A stretch of DNA of 64,000 nucleotides, taken from assembly GCA_963695985.1 (NCBI GenBank), contig CAVOIC010000007.1, forward strand, positions 1 to 64,000. The letters are read 5' to 3'. Of the stretch, positions 8,775 through 17,068 are shown in pieces (the stretch's first letter is position 1; every line of letters begins with the position of its first letter). This DNA comes from DATBVX01 sp963695985 (lineage in GTDB: Bacteria; Pseudomonadota; Gammaproteobacteria; Steroidobacterales; Steroidobacteraceae). Below the pieces are notes generated by a model. That model worked only from the letters and a program-made list of their open reading frames with translations, ran no database searches and was not told the origin of the DNA. Made by a program: the position numbers and the translations under genes.

Positions 8775-9204
8775 TTACTTCCAGCAGGTCGCAATCGCAC
8801 TTGGAGCAGAGCCGCGCGTGCCCACGTCATCAAGCGTGAAATTCGCGCACTTGGTGTCGGCAGCCTGCGGGCTACCCGCCGCGGGGACTGCGCTCAACGC
8901 AAAGTTGGGGAGAGGCCTCGCGCCGTCGGGCGCCGTCGCGACGGTGTAGAAGCCGTGCTCGCTCACATCGAGCCCGACCGCGGTGAGATCGGCGTTCAGT
9001 CATATACCGTCTGTTCTGCAGAAAGAATCTCTCTTGCGCGCTCCGGGCGCGCAGTAGCGCCGCCGTTGCATCGGTGCGCTGTGCGCGCAAAAGGAAACTG
9101 CGATACGTCGGCACCGCGATCGAGGCGATGATCGCGAGCACCACGATCACGATCATGAGCTCGACCAGTGTGATACCGCGCTGCAGGCGCATGGCGCGGC
9201 TCAC
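8775..9204 (-). pseudogene. pilE: Type IV pilin PilE-like, frameshifted
   Basis: The first half reads QRG-ITLVELMIVIVVLAIIASIAVPTYRSFLLRAQRTDATAAL, a prepilin cleavage site with Glu5 and the pilin N-terminal helix. Near 8995-8999 one extra base shifts the frame; the other frame continues as DLTAVGLDVSEHGFYTV and ends with the paired cysteines of a pilin disulfide loop (DTKCANF...ATCWK). Removing one base restores a ~142-residue protein. The GTG at 9204 overlaps the pilY1 stop (GTGA); ATG 9192 is the alternative start. A sequencing error is as likely as a true mutation. Confidence 0.8.
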
Positions 9205-12200
9205 TTAGTGCCCAGCTGGCGCCAGTAGGTGCGCACCGGCGTGCCGGCACTCGTACACACCCCCTGGACCACTTCCAAGCCGACGAGGCAGGTGAGGGCC
9301 CGTCCGCCGAGCATTCCGCCCGGGCCGCCGGAACCCGGTTGCGCGCGCGTCATCAACAGGCTGAACTCGGGCGCGATGCCCGTCGTTGCCAGCGGCGCGT
9401 AGCGATCTTCGGTCGTCGTCTGGCCGTCGCGATTGCGGTCGATCACCGGCCGGCCGTCATCGATCGCGACTGCGTAAGCGCGATTGGTGCCGGCAGGCGC
9501 GCACGGGTCGGCGGCCGCGCTGCCGCGCGGGAGGTACGTCGGGAAGAAGAGGATGTTGTCGAACGTACGCGATTCGGCCAGCACCTTCTCACCGGCGAAG
9601 CCACCGGGCAGGCGCAGCTCCAGCTTCCAACCCTTGGAGCCTTCCGGCACCAGCGGCGTGACCGAGTCGGTGATATCCACCAGGTCACCGTCCACGATCG
9701 GCGTGAAGGCGTTGTAGTCCGCCTGGGTCAGCACGGCGAAAGGCTGGTAGTCGCGCACCGCGTAGAAGCGATCCTGGGTCTCGGTGTTCAGCGGGTGGCC
9801 GCGCCATCCGGAGCCCACGGCGATGTTGAAGTAGGGAGTTGCGCCGCCGCGGCGGACCAGCGAGATGTCCGGTGTCTGGTAGAAGCGCCGCGTCGAGGTG
9901 TTGGGATGCGTTAGCTGGTCAGCGTTGCCGAGCGAAGCGAGGACGCCGCCAGTCACGAGACTGCCGGCACTTGGAATCTGCTGTCCGGGCGCAGTCGCAT
10001 CGGCATCGCTCAGGATGTCGAAGCGCCAGATGCGTCCGCCCGTGTCGGCCGCGTACATACGGTCGGCGAATCCGTCCGAATCGAGGTCGAGCACTCGAAT
10101 CGGCGCCGGGATCGAGTTGTTCATCTTCGGCAACACGAGATCCGGCGCCCCAGGGCCGCCAGGCCCGGACGCGGACCACAGCAAGTTGCCGCTCTGCGCA
10201 TCCACCATGAATATGCGGTTGCCGAGCGTATCCGTGTTGTAGAGCGTGGCGACCTGGTCATTGTCCTGGGTCGTGTCGTAGCCGCCCCCGATCACGAGCG
10301 CGAGATTGAGCGCATTCTGGGTCGTGCCACTGATACGCACGCGCGCGAGCGCCGGGGTCGACCAGGTTTGCCCGACGCCGGGCAGGTCGGCGGGGCCGAG
10401 CGTCCACATGCGTTGCGGTGAGTTCTTGCTGGTGACATCGAGCGCGTAGATGTGATCGCCGCCGCGCCCCATGCCAAAGAAAATCCAGACCTTGTCCCCG
10501 CCGGCGGGCTCGACGATACCGTCCTGGTTGACGTCGAGCTTGAAGGCGCGCACGTCGCCATCGAGTCCGTAATGCTTCGAGCTGGTCGGATCGTCCTGAT
10601 ACAAGTTCACGAGGTTGGCGAGCAGCTCCGGCGGAATGAAGGACCAGAGCTCCTGTCCTGTCTTGGTGTTGATCGCATGCAGGTAGCCGTCGTTGGTGGG
10701 CGTATAGACCACGGCATCGTCGATGTCCGGAGTCGCGGCGGTGCCGCCGTAGATCACGACCGCGGGTTTGCCGTGAACCGGGTCGCCCATCTGGCGTCGC
10801 GCGTCGGTGGTCTGCCCATCGACGTTGATGTCGCGCAGATCGAAACCCACTGTCCAGTCGAGCAGCTGGGTGCGCGTCGGCAGATCGGGCAGGCCGGTGC
10901 CGAGGATCGCATCGGTGAGCAAGGGATTCGTCGACGTCACACGGTTGGTGGCAGCGGTCAGGTCATTGTCACCGAGGAACGTATACACCCTGCGCGTGGA
11001 AGAATCGGCGGGCTGCTCGTTCGCGGCGCCGCCCTTGGTCACGTCCGCACCATCGACGGTCGCCGACCAGAAACTCTGGGCGCCCGTGCTGAAGAAGCCG
11101 GTCGGCGGATCGATGACGGGATCGAGGACGCCGTCCCCCGTAGTATCGGCGCCGACCACGACGTTGTTCTCCAGGCGGTACTTCTTGAGATTCCCCGGCC
11201 AGTGGTAGGTATCGGTCGGCTGGAACAGCGAGATGTAAAGGTCGGCGAGTGACTCGGTGCGGTTGAACGCGTTGACCGCTACCGCCGGTGCAACGAAAGT
11301 CGTCGAAGTGTTGCCAACCTGGCTCACGATGTTGGTAAGCGCTGTGGTGAGCGATTCGGTGTCGCCGGCGAAGTAGTTCTGGCCGCCGCCGGCGGCCGCG
11401 ACGTCATTGAGGAACGTCGTGCCCGCGACGTCGTCGCCGAAGCCGATCGTATAGGTGATGACGTTCTGGTTGCCCTGCACGCCACCGCGCAGGTCATTGT
11501 TAAACATGTAGCCGGCGAGATCGTCCAGGCAGCGCCCGGGGCCGGTGCCGCTGCACTGGCCGCCCAGCAAGGTCTCGATCTTGGTATCGGCGCTGTTGTC
11601 CTCGGTCGGCTCACCGTCCGTCAGGTACACGATGAAGTTCTTCTGGCAGGACTGCTGTGCCGGGCTGCGGTAGCGGGTCGGATCCCCGGGCGCGAGCGAG
11701 GCGGCCACGCTGGGCAGAGGCTGGCCGGGGTTTACCTGCGAGCAGGGCACGGCACCCGTCGCACAGTCGCGGCCGTAAAAGACCGTGCCACCGGAGAAGT
11801 ACTGCTCGGCTTCGTAGAGGGTCTCCGACAACGGCGTGAAGCCAGCCGCGGTGTTGGCGTTGATGCTGTTCATGAGCCCGGTGCGGTCGTTCTCGACCGG
11901 CACCACCTCGTGCGTGACCATGCCGCCCTCAGCGGCCGCGTCACCGCTCCCGCCATTATTGCTATAGCGCATCAGACCGATGTTCACGCCCGAAATTGAA
12001 CCCACGAGGCTGCTTGCGACGCTCTGGACAATCTGTAGTCGCGTGCTGGTGATGAAATTGCTGGTGTCGTTGCGCCAGTTGAGCCAATTGGCGCTGTAGA
12101 ACGTATAACTCTGGTTGATCGGGCTAGCGTCCCAGTCGACCTGGTTGGCGGCGTCCACGGTCCAACGGTCGTTCGCCACGCCACTGTTGAAGGCGTAGAC

Positions 12201-12701
12201 CTCCGGATCTCCCGCGGTCTCGCCGTGCACGCCGGCATCGGCGCTGCACTCGACCGGCTGGTCCTTGGTGGCAGCACGCACCTGCTCCCAGTGATTCGTC
12301 GTGGCGTTCCACTGTCCCCCACGCTGCGCGAGGTAGCGTCCGGCTATATTGATACCTTGTACCGCGGCATCGCAGGCGAGTCCGTTAGCGTTGAACCACT
12401 GAGTGGTCACAGCGCAATCGGGTGGGGTGCCACTGTTGAGCCGCCAGTAAATGCGGCTGGCATTGCACGTGCCGTTGTAGACCACAGCCGGATCGTAGGG
12501 GGCTTGAGTCGTAACCGCCGAGTCCATGCTGCCCGAGGTGTCGAGGATGAACACGATGTTCGGCCGGGCGCCCGCCTGCTGACCCACGAAAATCTCGGTG
12601 TCATCTGCCAGCGCGGGACTGCCGCACACGACGGCGAGCACGATGCCGCCGGCCAGGGCCGAGAGACGAGGATGCTTGGGATGCATGGAGTTCACCGTCA
12701 T
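9201..12701 (-). CDS. pilY1: PilY1 family pilus tip protein
   Basis: The 1166-residue protein has a signal peptide ending ALADDTEIF, then a von Willebrand A-like domain with the MIDAS motif DTSGSM near residues 54-59. The C-terminal half is a PilY1-type beta-propeller with calcium-loop sequences DVNQDGIVEP (about residue 720) and DLDSDGFAD (about 870). PilY1 proteins sit on the pilus tip or outer surface and govern calcium-dependent retraction and adhesion. The ATG overlaps the stop of the upstream small secreted protein. It belongs to the minor-pilin operon. Confidence 0.95.
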   Translation of the reverse strand: MTVNSMHPKHPRLSALAGGIVLAVVCGSPALADDTEIFVGQQAGARPNIVFILDTSGSMDSAVTTQAPYDPAVVYNGTCNASRIYWRLNSGTPPDCAVTTQWFNANGLACDAAVQGINIAGRYLAQRGGQWNATTNHWEQVRAATKDQPVECSADAGVHGETAGDPEVYAFNSGVANDRWTVDAANQVDWDASPINQSYTFYSANWLNWRNDTSNFITSTRLQIVQSVASSLVGSISGVNIGLMRYSNNGGSGDAAAEGGMVTHEVVPVENDRTGLMNSINANTAAGFTPLSETLYEAEQYFSGGTVFYGRDCATGAVPCSQVNPGQPLPSVAASLAPGDPTRYRSPAQQSCQKNFIVYLTDGEPTEDNSADTKIETLLGGQCSGTGPGRCLDDLAGYMFNNDLRGGVQGNQNVITYTIGFGDDVAGTTFLNDVAAAGGGQNYFAGDTESLTTALTNIVSQVGNTSTTFVAPAVAVNAFNRTESLADLYISLFQPTDTYHWPGNLKKYRLENNVVVGADTTGDGVLDPVIDPPTGFFSTGAQSFWSATVDGADVTKGGAANEQPADSSTRRVYTFLGDNDLTAATNRVTSTNPLLTDAILGTGLPDLPTRTQLLDWTVGFDLRDINVDGQTTDARRQMGDPVHGKPAVVIYGGTAATPDIDDAVVYTPTNDGYLHAINTKTGQELWSFIPPELLANLVNLYQDDPTSSKHYGLDGDVRAFKLDVNQDGIVEPAGGDKVWIFFGMGRGGDHIYALDVTSKNSPQRMWTLGPADLPGVGQTWSTPALARVRISGTTQNALNLALVIGGGYDTTQDNDQVATLYNTDTLGNRIFMVDAQSGNLLWSASGPGGPGAPDLVLPKMNNSIPAPIRVLDLDSDGFADRMYAADTGGRIWRFDILSDADATAPGQQIPSAGSLVTGGVLASLGNADQLTHPNTSTRRFYQTPDISLVRRGGATPYFNIAVGSGWRGHPLNTETQDRFYAVRDYQPFAVLTQADYNAFTPIVDGDLVDITDSVTPLVPEGSKGWKLELRLPGGFAGEKVLAESRTFDNILFFPTYLPRGSAAADPCAPAGTNRAYAVAIDDGRPVIDRNRDGQTTTEDRYAPLATTGIAPEFSLLMTRAQPGSGGPGGMLGGRALTCLVGLEVVQGVCTSAGTPVRTYWRQLGTK

Positions 12702-13081
12702 TTCTTGCGCGGCTGCGCCGGCGCCGGCGCCGGCGCCGGCCGCGAGCCCGGTACGACGAGCCGCGTGATGGTGCGGCCCTTCCCGTCATAGAAAATGTTG
12801 AGCTGACGCGCACCTGAGCCGACCGCCAGGGAGCGGAACTCGGCGTAGGTCACCGGAGACTTGCCGACGAAATATTGCGAGCCCGGCGACAAGCGCAGCA
12901 GCAGAGGCTTGCAGCCGTCGCACGCCGTAACCGCGATCGAACCGGTGACGTCGTCCGGCAGGCTGATGCTGAGCGTCGAGGTCTCGATGGCCTGCTCGAC
13001 GATGCGCAGGCTCGCTCCGGCGCCGTCTGCCATCAGCAACGCGGCGAGTCCTAGGGCTGCAAGTGAAGTGCGATGGCGCAT
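12698..13081 (-). CDS. Small secreted protein of the minor-pilin operon
   Basis: The 127-residue product has a clear signal peptide (LAALGLAALLMADGAGA), a CDGC pair near residue 54 and a proline/alanine-rich basic tail (PAPAPAPAQPRKK). It sits between pilX and pilY1, in the place where other Xanthomonadales-like operons carry small uncharacterised periplasmic proteins. The gene overlaps pilY1 by four bases. Function unknown; a role in pilus assembly is inferred only from position. Confidence 0.75.
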   Translation of the reverse strand: MRHRTSLAALGLAALLMADGAGASLRIVEQAIETSTLSISLPDDVTGSIAVTACDGCKPLLLRLSPGSQYFVGKSPVTYAEFRSLAVGSGARQLNIFYDGKGRTITRLVVPGSRPAPAPAPAQPRKK

Positions 13082-13096
13082 GTTGGCAGGTCCCGG

Positions 13097-13552
13097 CTAG
13101 TTGGCTTTGGGTACGATCAGGAACAGTCCCTGAACATGGGTGTCGGTCGCATCGCGCACGGATGTGCCGGTGCTCTCGATCTCAAAATTTTGCGCGCTGA
13201 ACTGATCGAGGCTGTAGCCCGGCGGCGGCGCGCTCGTGCCTCGCGGGCGCACGGTTGCCGCATATATATCCTGGTTGGGTAGCGTCACCGGCGGGTTGAC
13301 GACTTCGGCCGCCACATCGAATGCGCCGGCGGCGATCGTGCGCTCGATCCCTGTCTCAGCGGCCTGGAACGCGTTCTCGTGATATTCCTCGTTGCCGGCC
13401 ATGACCAGTTGTGTGGTCGAGGTCGTCATGCCGGAAATCGCGAGCAGCGTGAGGATGAGCAGCAGGATCATGCCCACGACGAGAGCCGCACCACGCTGAT
13501 ACAAACCGGGCCGGTGAGCGGAGCCGTTACGGCTGCGAGTGTAGTGATTCAT
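13097..13552 (-). CDS. pilX: Minor pilin PilX
   Basis: The 151-residue protein begins with a basic leader and RGAALVVGMILLLILTLLAISG, the PilX-type N-terminal helix that lacks the Glu5 of other pilins. NAFQAAETGIERT follows, the conserved A-A-E-T segment. It primes assembly together with PilV, PilW, FimT and PilY1. Its start overlaps the pilW stop by four bases. Confidence 0.9.
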   Translation of the reverse strand: MNHYTRSRNGSAHRPGLYQRGAALVVGMILLLILTLLAISGMTTSTTQLVMAGNEEYHENAFQAAETGIERTIAAGAFDVAAEVVNPPVTLPNQDIYAATVRPRGTSAPPPGYSLDQFSAQNFEIESTGTSVRDATDTHVQGLFLIVPKAN

Positions 13553-14583
13553 GTCTGCGTATTCCGGATTTGAATGGTCCGCGAGACCACCATACGACGG
13601 AAAGCGTCGTTGGGCGTGAAGTCGACATCGGCGTAACGGTAGCGATGAGTGTCCGTGTAGCCGACTTCCGGTGCCTCGGCGCGCACGCGGATCCAGATAC
13701 GCACGGTGCAGACCACCGCTTCGCCGTTCGCGGGATTGCCGTCCACGAGCGCATTGCCGGGACTCACGTAGCGTGTCGCGATGCCGGTGTAGAAATCCGG
13801 CTGGCCGTTGCCGTCGATGTCGTCGGCTACGCCGTCGCCGTTGAGATCAGCACCTGTGTCGAGCCCGAACTGTATTTGCAGGTCCTCGACACCCGGCATG
13901 ACCTCCTCGTCGTTGAACGCCGGTCCGGCCTCGAGGTCCTTGCGCCGCAACGCCGGGATCGTCGCTCCGATGCTCGACTGCCGGGCGATGTAGTAGGCAC
14001 GCACGATGAGATCGCGCACTTCCGCGCTCGGCCCGTAGAGCGGGTCGATCACGATCGGGCCTGGCGGGGCGCTGCCGACGAACACCCGGCTCGCACCGCC
14101 CTGGCGTGTGGTATAGACCTGCATCCGGGTTGCGTTCGCCGCGACCGCATCGGTGCCGGCACGACGCAGGATGAGCGTATCGGTGCCGGGCTGCACCGCG
14201 ACGCCTACGGCCGCCACCGGGCAGCCGAGCGCGTACGCGCCGTTGTCGCCATCGACCGGAAGTCTCAGGTTGATCGCGAACGTGGCGCCACAGGATTGCG
14301 CGCCGACTGGCACTGCCATGGGCATGTTGCCGACGGTGCCTGTAATCAGGAGGGGATCACTCATCAACCCCCAATGATTGGCGAGCCGGATGTCGGGCTC
14401 GATCATGCCCAACGCGTAACGCGCGTTCTCCTGCAGCCGTGCGACCGCTTCGTTGATGCGATAGGTCGTGCGGCTCTGCACGTATACGGTGACGGCGCCG
14501 ATGATGAGGAGCGAACCGATGGTGAGTGCCACCATCAGCTCAATGAGACTCAGACCGCGGGAAAGGTGCTGCTGTGTTTTCAT
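13549..14583 (-). CDS. pilW: Minor pilin PilW
   Basis: The 344-residue prepilin has the cleavage motif SRG-LSLIELMVALTIGSLLIIGAV with Glu5 and the typical YVQSRTTYRINEAVARLQENARYAL helix. An unusual aspartate-rich stretch near residue 240 (DTGADLNGDGVADDIDGNG) looks like two EF-hand/dockerin-type calcium loops. It overlaps pilV and pilX by four bases on each side. Confidence 0.92.
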   Translation of the reverse strand: MKTQQHLSRGLSLIELMVALTIGSLLIIGAVTVYVQSRTTYRINEAVARLQENARYALGMIEPDIRLANHWGLMSDPLLITGTVGNMPMAVPVGAQSCGATFAINLRLPVDGDNGAYALGCPVAAVGVAVQPGTDTLILRRAGTDAVAANATRMQVYTTRQGGASRVFVGSAPPGPIVIDPLYGPSAEVRDLIVRAYYIARQSSIGATIPALRRKDLEAGPAFNDEEVMPGVEDLQIQFGLDTGADLNGDGVADDIDGNGQPDFYTGIATRYVSPGNALVDGNPANGEAVVCTVRIWIRVRAEAPEVGYTDTHRYRYADVDFTPNDAFRRMVVSRTIQIRNTQT

Positions 14584-15059
14584 GTTTGCATCGTGAGCAC
14601 GTAAGTTAGCGCCTGCGCCTCGCCGGGCTCGAACCAGCTGACGGTGATCTGGTACTGGGGCGGCGAAGCGAGAGGATCGACGTCGATAGTGCCGCTGGCG
14701 GTGTTCACGCCGTTACCCGGAAGCTCATTGCGGATGGCATCGAGCCAGGTGGCCTGATCTTCTTCGGCGAGCTGGTCGGGCGAGCAGATTACGCCGCCGT
14801 TCACGCAGTTATGGGTCGTAGGCGCCGCACCTGCAGGCAAAGGCCAGTTGGGCGCGGTCCGGTTGGCGCGGATCCGGTCCGCCATGTCGGCGGCGAGATT
14901 GACGGCCTGCGTGCGATACACCGCTGTGCGCCCGGCGCGCAGGCTTTCGACGTACAGCGCCGCGATGCCGAGCATGCCGACCGAGAGCACTACCAGCGCC
15001 ACCAGCGCTTCGACGATGCTGAATCCCCGCCCATGCCTGTTGTGCCGCGCCGATCTCAT
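14580..15059 (-). CDS. pilV: Minor pilin PilV
   Basis: The 159-residue prepilin shows GRG-FSIVEALVALVVLSVGMLGIAALYVESLRAGR, the PilV signature with Glu5, followed by NLAADMADRIRANR. It lies between fimT and pilW in an operon in which most neighbours overlap. Confidence 0.93.
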   Translation of the reverse strand: MRSARHNRHGRGFSIVEALVALVVLSVGMLGIAALYVESLRAGRTAVYRTQAVNLAADMADRIRANRTAPNWPLPAGAAPTTHNCVNGGVICSPDQLAEEDQATWLDAIRNELPGNGVNTASGTIDVDPLASPPQYQITVSWFEPGEAQALTYVLTMQT

Positions 15060-15071
15060 GGGTGCAACTCC

Positions 15072-15668
15072 CTACGGACAGACCCCATCGGCGCCCGGCA
15101 GCAGCAAGAAGTCGTCCTGGGTCCTCAACACGGACGGCCGGCCCGAGGCGCTCAGGAAAAGCGCGCGCTTGCTGCGGTAGGTGCCACCAACGGGCGGCAG
15201 CTCGCCCCGTTCGTCGCAGATCAGCACGTGAGTGGTTGCGGCCACGCCGCCAACCGTGGGCTGGGCGAATCCGCTCGACTGGTAGGACATGAGTCCGCTG
15301 CCGTTCGATAGCAGCTGCAGCGTGGGATCCAGCGTATTGTGACGCCCGACCACGGCCTCGCCGGCCGCGATGACGCCGTCGTTGTTCGTGTCCACCCACA
15401 CGACCCAGCCGCGGAAGGCAACATCGCAGGTTGGTACGCCGGCGGTCGGGTTCGGAGAGGCGCACAAGGCAACCGTGCGTTGACGCTTGATGGCCTCCGA
15501 GCGCGCGAGCTGCACGGATGCGAGCAGATCGTTGGCGGCACCGGTGAGGCGACTGTTCAGCATGAACTCGCGGAAGTTGGGAATGGCGAGCGCCACAATC
15601 ACCGCCACTACCGAGAGCGTCAGCAGCAGCTCCAGCAGCGTGAATCCCGATGTCTTCCGGCCCCCCAT
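15072..15668 (-). CDS. fimT: GspH/FimT family pseudopilin (FimT)
   Basis: The 198-residue protein has the prepilin site SG-FTLLELLLTLSVVAVIVALAIPNFREFMLNSRL and the GspH/FimT core with the conserved RSEAIKR helix end and a C-terminal G-R-P segment (LSASGRPSV). FimT-type minor pilins join the pilus tip complex and some bind DNA for uptake. Confidence 0.9.
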   Translation of the reverse strand: MGGRKTSGFTLLELLLTLSVVAVIVALAIPNFREFMLNSRLTGAANDLLASVQLARSEAIKRQRTVALCASPNPTAGVPTCDVAFRGWVVWVDTNNDGVIAAGEAVVGRHNTLDPTLQLLSNGSGLMSYQSSGFAQPTVGGVAATTHVLICDERGELPPVGGTYRSKRALFLSASGRPSVLRTQDDFLLLPGADGVCP

Positions 15669-15786
15669 GGTGGGGAATATAGCCGTGCGGCCACCGAACC
15701 GGTGGCAGTCCCGATCGGCGGAGCGATCTGGCAGACGAACGGCGCGCCGGCACCCGCGCGATTCAACTTAATTCCTGCCCGTGGGC

Positions 15787-16353
15787 TCAGCCATCGCATT
15801 TCAGTGCCTTGCCGGTCGCGTCGCGCGCGGATATGCGCGGTCGGCCCGTCTGGCTCACGATGATTGCGCGCGCGGCACGCGCACCGCGCTCGTCGCAGAA
15901 TACGAACGTGGCCGTGGTTCCCGCGAGCGCGACGGGCCAGTAGGTCACGGCGCTGCGTGAACTCTGGATCGTGAGCTCTTCGACCCGCTGCTGCATCAAC
16001 AATATCGCTTCGCCACGATCTACTGCCGGTGGCGAATCGTGATCATTGTTTGCGAAGACGATCCACCCCTCGCTCCAGCTCGACGCCACGGGCGTGCACT
16101 GGCGCTGATCCGCGCTCTTGCACACGACCGCCGGCTGATGCCGAAGAATCGCGGCACTGCGTGCTGCGTGCAGGGTGTGCAGGAGCGCATTGACATGCGT
16201 AGTGCGGCGCGCGTCGAGAATGAACTCGTGAAAGCTGGGAACGGCGAGCGACGTGAGGAGGGCGATGATCACGCAGACGAGCAGCAGCTCCACCAGCGTG
16301 ACACCAGCCAGGCATGGTGGCGCGGAAACGCGAAGCGGGTGCTTGCCATCCAT
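15787..16353 (-). CDS. Second GspH/FimT-like pseudopilin
   Basis: The 188-residue protein has a prepilin-like start (AG-VTLVELLLVCVIIALLTSLAVPSFHEFILDARR, Glu5 present) with a longer, less basic leader than usual. LHAARSAAILR corresponds to the FimT helix and VSQTGRPRIS to the C-terminal motif. It is the first gene of the operon, 118 bases before fimT, and only distantly similar to it. Confidence 0.85.
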   Translation of the reverse strand: MDGKHPLRVSAPPCLAGVTLVELLLVCVIIALLTSLAVPSFHEFILDARRTTHVNALLHTLHAARSAAILRHQPAVVCKSADQRQCTPVASSWSEGWIVFANNDHDSPPAVDRGEAILLMQQRVEELTIQSSRSAVTYWPVALAGTTATFVFCDERGARAARAIIVSQTGRPRISARDATGKALKCDG

Positions 16354-16378
16354 GGCCCACTCCCTGAGATCCGGGGTC

Positions 16379-16507
16379 TCAGTGCCGATCCTGCCAGGCT
16401 CGCCTGCGATGACCCAGCAGCATTACCGGCGTATCGATCGGGATTTGCCCGGGGTGCTTAAGCCACTGATTCACAAGTGAACGCAACTCCGTATAATGCG
16501 ACGCCAT
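16379..16507 (-). CDS. Possible 42-residue ORF antisense to the fur-like promoter
   Basis: The frame starts at ATG 16507, face to face with the fur-like ATG at 16506, and has protein-like composition (MASHYTELRSLVNQWLK, then a proline-rich segment and a basic end). There is no homology I recognise and no ribosome-binding site visible in the short overlap, so it may be a chance frame. Confidence 0.2.
   Translation of the reverse strand: MASHYTELRSLVNQWLKHPGQIPIDTPVMLLGHRRRAWQDRH
16470..16497 (+). promoter_or_regulatory. Promoter of the fur-like gene
   Basis: TTCACA (16470-16475), 16 bases and a perfect TATAAT (16492-16497). The ATG lies 8 bases after the -10 box, so the transcript would be leaderless or nearly so. 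Confidence 0.6.
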
Positions 16508-16934
16508 GTCAGCCCCAGGGCGAACTACAGCCTCGCGTGAAGACGTCACCCGGCTGCTGCAGGCGCATGGCGTAACGCCCACCGAGCAGCGCCTGCGGGT
16601 GGGTGAGCTCATGTTCGCCACCGCCCAGCACCTGTCCGCCGATCAGGTGCTCGATGGGCTGCGCAAGTCGGGAGCGCGTATCTCCAAGGCCACCGTCTAC
16701 AACACGCTCAACCTGTTCGCCGCGCGCGGTCTGCTACGGCAGATCAACATCGATTCGACGCGCGCCTGTTTCGATTCGAACACGGGCCTGCACTACCACT
16801 TTCACGATCTCGACACCGGCGAGCTGACCGACGTGGGGATACCGGAGGTGGAATTTCGCCGTTTGCCCGACCTGCCCGCCGGCACGGAACTCGCGGGGGT
16901 CGATGTCGTGATCCGGGTGCGGCGCAAGACCTGA
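16506..16934 (+). CDS. Fur superfamily metalloregulator, Irr-like, lacking CXXC
   Basis: The 142-residue protein has the Fur winged helix (TEQRLRVGELMFATAQHLSADQVL, then ISKATVYNTLNLFAARGLL) and a histidine-rich dimer-domain entry, LHYHFHDLDTGEL. Where classical Fur has C-L-D-C-G it has D-L-D-T-G, so the structural zinc cysteines are absent. The histidine cluster and the V-D-V-V-I-R-V end resemble Irr-type iron-response regulators. It probably controls iron or heme genes; the target set is unknown. A terminator hairpin follows. Confidence 0.88.
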   Translation: MSAPGRTTASREDVTRLLQAHGVTPTEQRLRVGELMFATAQHLSADQVLDGLRKSGARISKATVYNTLNLFAARGLLRQINIDSTRACFDSNTGLHYHFHDLDTGELTDVGIPEVEFRRLPDLPAGTELAGVDVVIRVRRKT

Positions 16935-16944
16935 GACAGCAGCG

Positions 16945-16964
16945 CCGGCGCGTTGCCGCGCCGG
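16945..16964 (+). terminator. Hairpin terminator after the fur-like gene
   Basis: CCGGCGCG-TTGC-CGCGCCGG forms a perfect 8-bp stem ten bases after the stop, followed by AGACCGTTCTTT with a weak T-run. Confidence 0.6.
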
Positions 16965-16981
16965 AGACCGTTCTTTAGAAT
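16953..16981 (+). promoter_or_regulatory. Promoter of tRNA-Thr, nested in the terminator
   Basis: TTGCCG (16953-16958), 17 bases and TAGAAT (16976-16981) place the start of transcription a few bases before the tRNA. The -35 box is the loop and right arm of the preceding hairpin. Confidence 0.5.
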
Positions 16982-16993
16982 CCGCGCCCTTAC

Positions 16994-17066
16994 GCCGGAG
17001 TAGCTCAGTTGGTAGAGCAGCGCATTCGTAATGCGCGGGTCGAAGGTTCGAGTCCTTTCTCCGGCA
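16994..17066 (+). tRNA. tRNA-Thr (anticodon CGT)
   Basis: Acceptor arms GCCGGAG/CTCCGGC, D-arm GCTC...GAGC, anticodon stem GCGCA/TGCGC with loop TTCGTAA (anticodon CGT) and a T-arm around GGTTCGAGT are all present. CCA is not encoded. The last 42 bases plus two more are duplicated at 20965-21008, so this gene is the attachment site of the following island. Confidence 0.95.
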
Positions 17067-17068
17067 CC
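17025..17068. repeat. attL: 3' part of tRNA-Thr
   Basis: A 44-base stretch from the anticodon loop to two bases beyond the tRNA end is repeated perfectly at 20965-21008, offset 3940. This is the classic footprint of a tyrosine-recombinase element integrated in a tRNA gene. Confidence 0.9.

Noticed and set aside
8872..9204. Reading the pilin as a complete 110-residue protein
   Set aside because: After YMT the residues become arginine-rich nonsense, while the neighbouring frame carries the normal pilin end with its cysteine pair, so an indel is the better explanation.
16354..16400. CTGAGA/TCTCAG hairpin as a pilin-operon regulatory element
   Set aside because: A six-base stem in GC-rich DNA with no conserved context is too weak to annotate.
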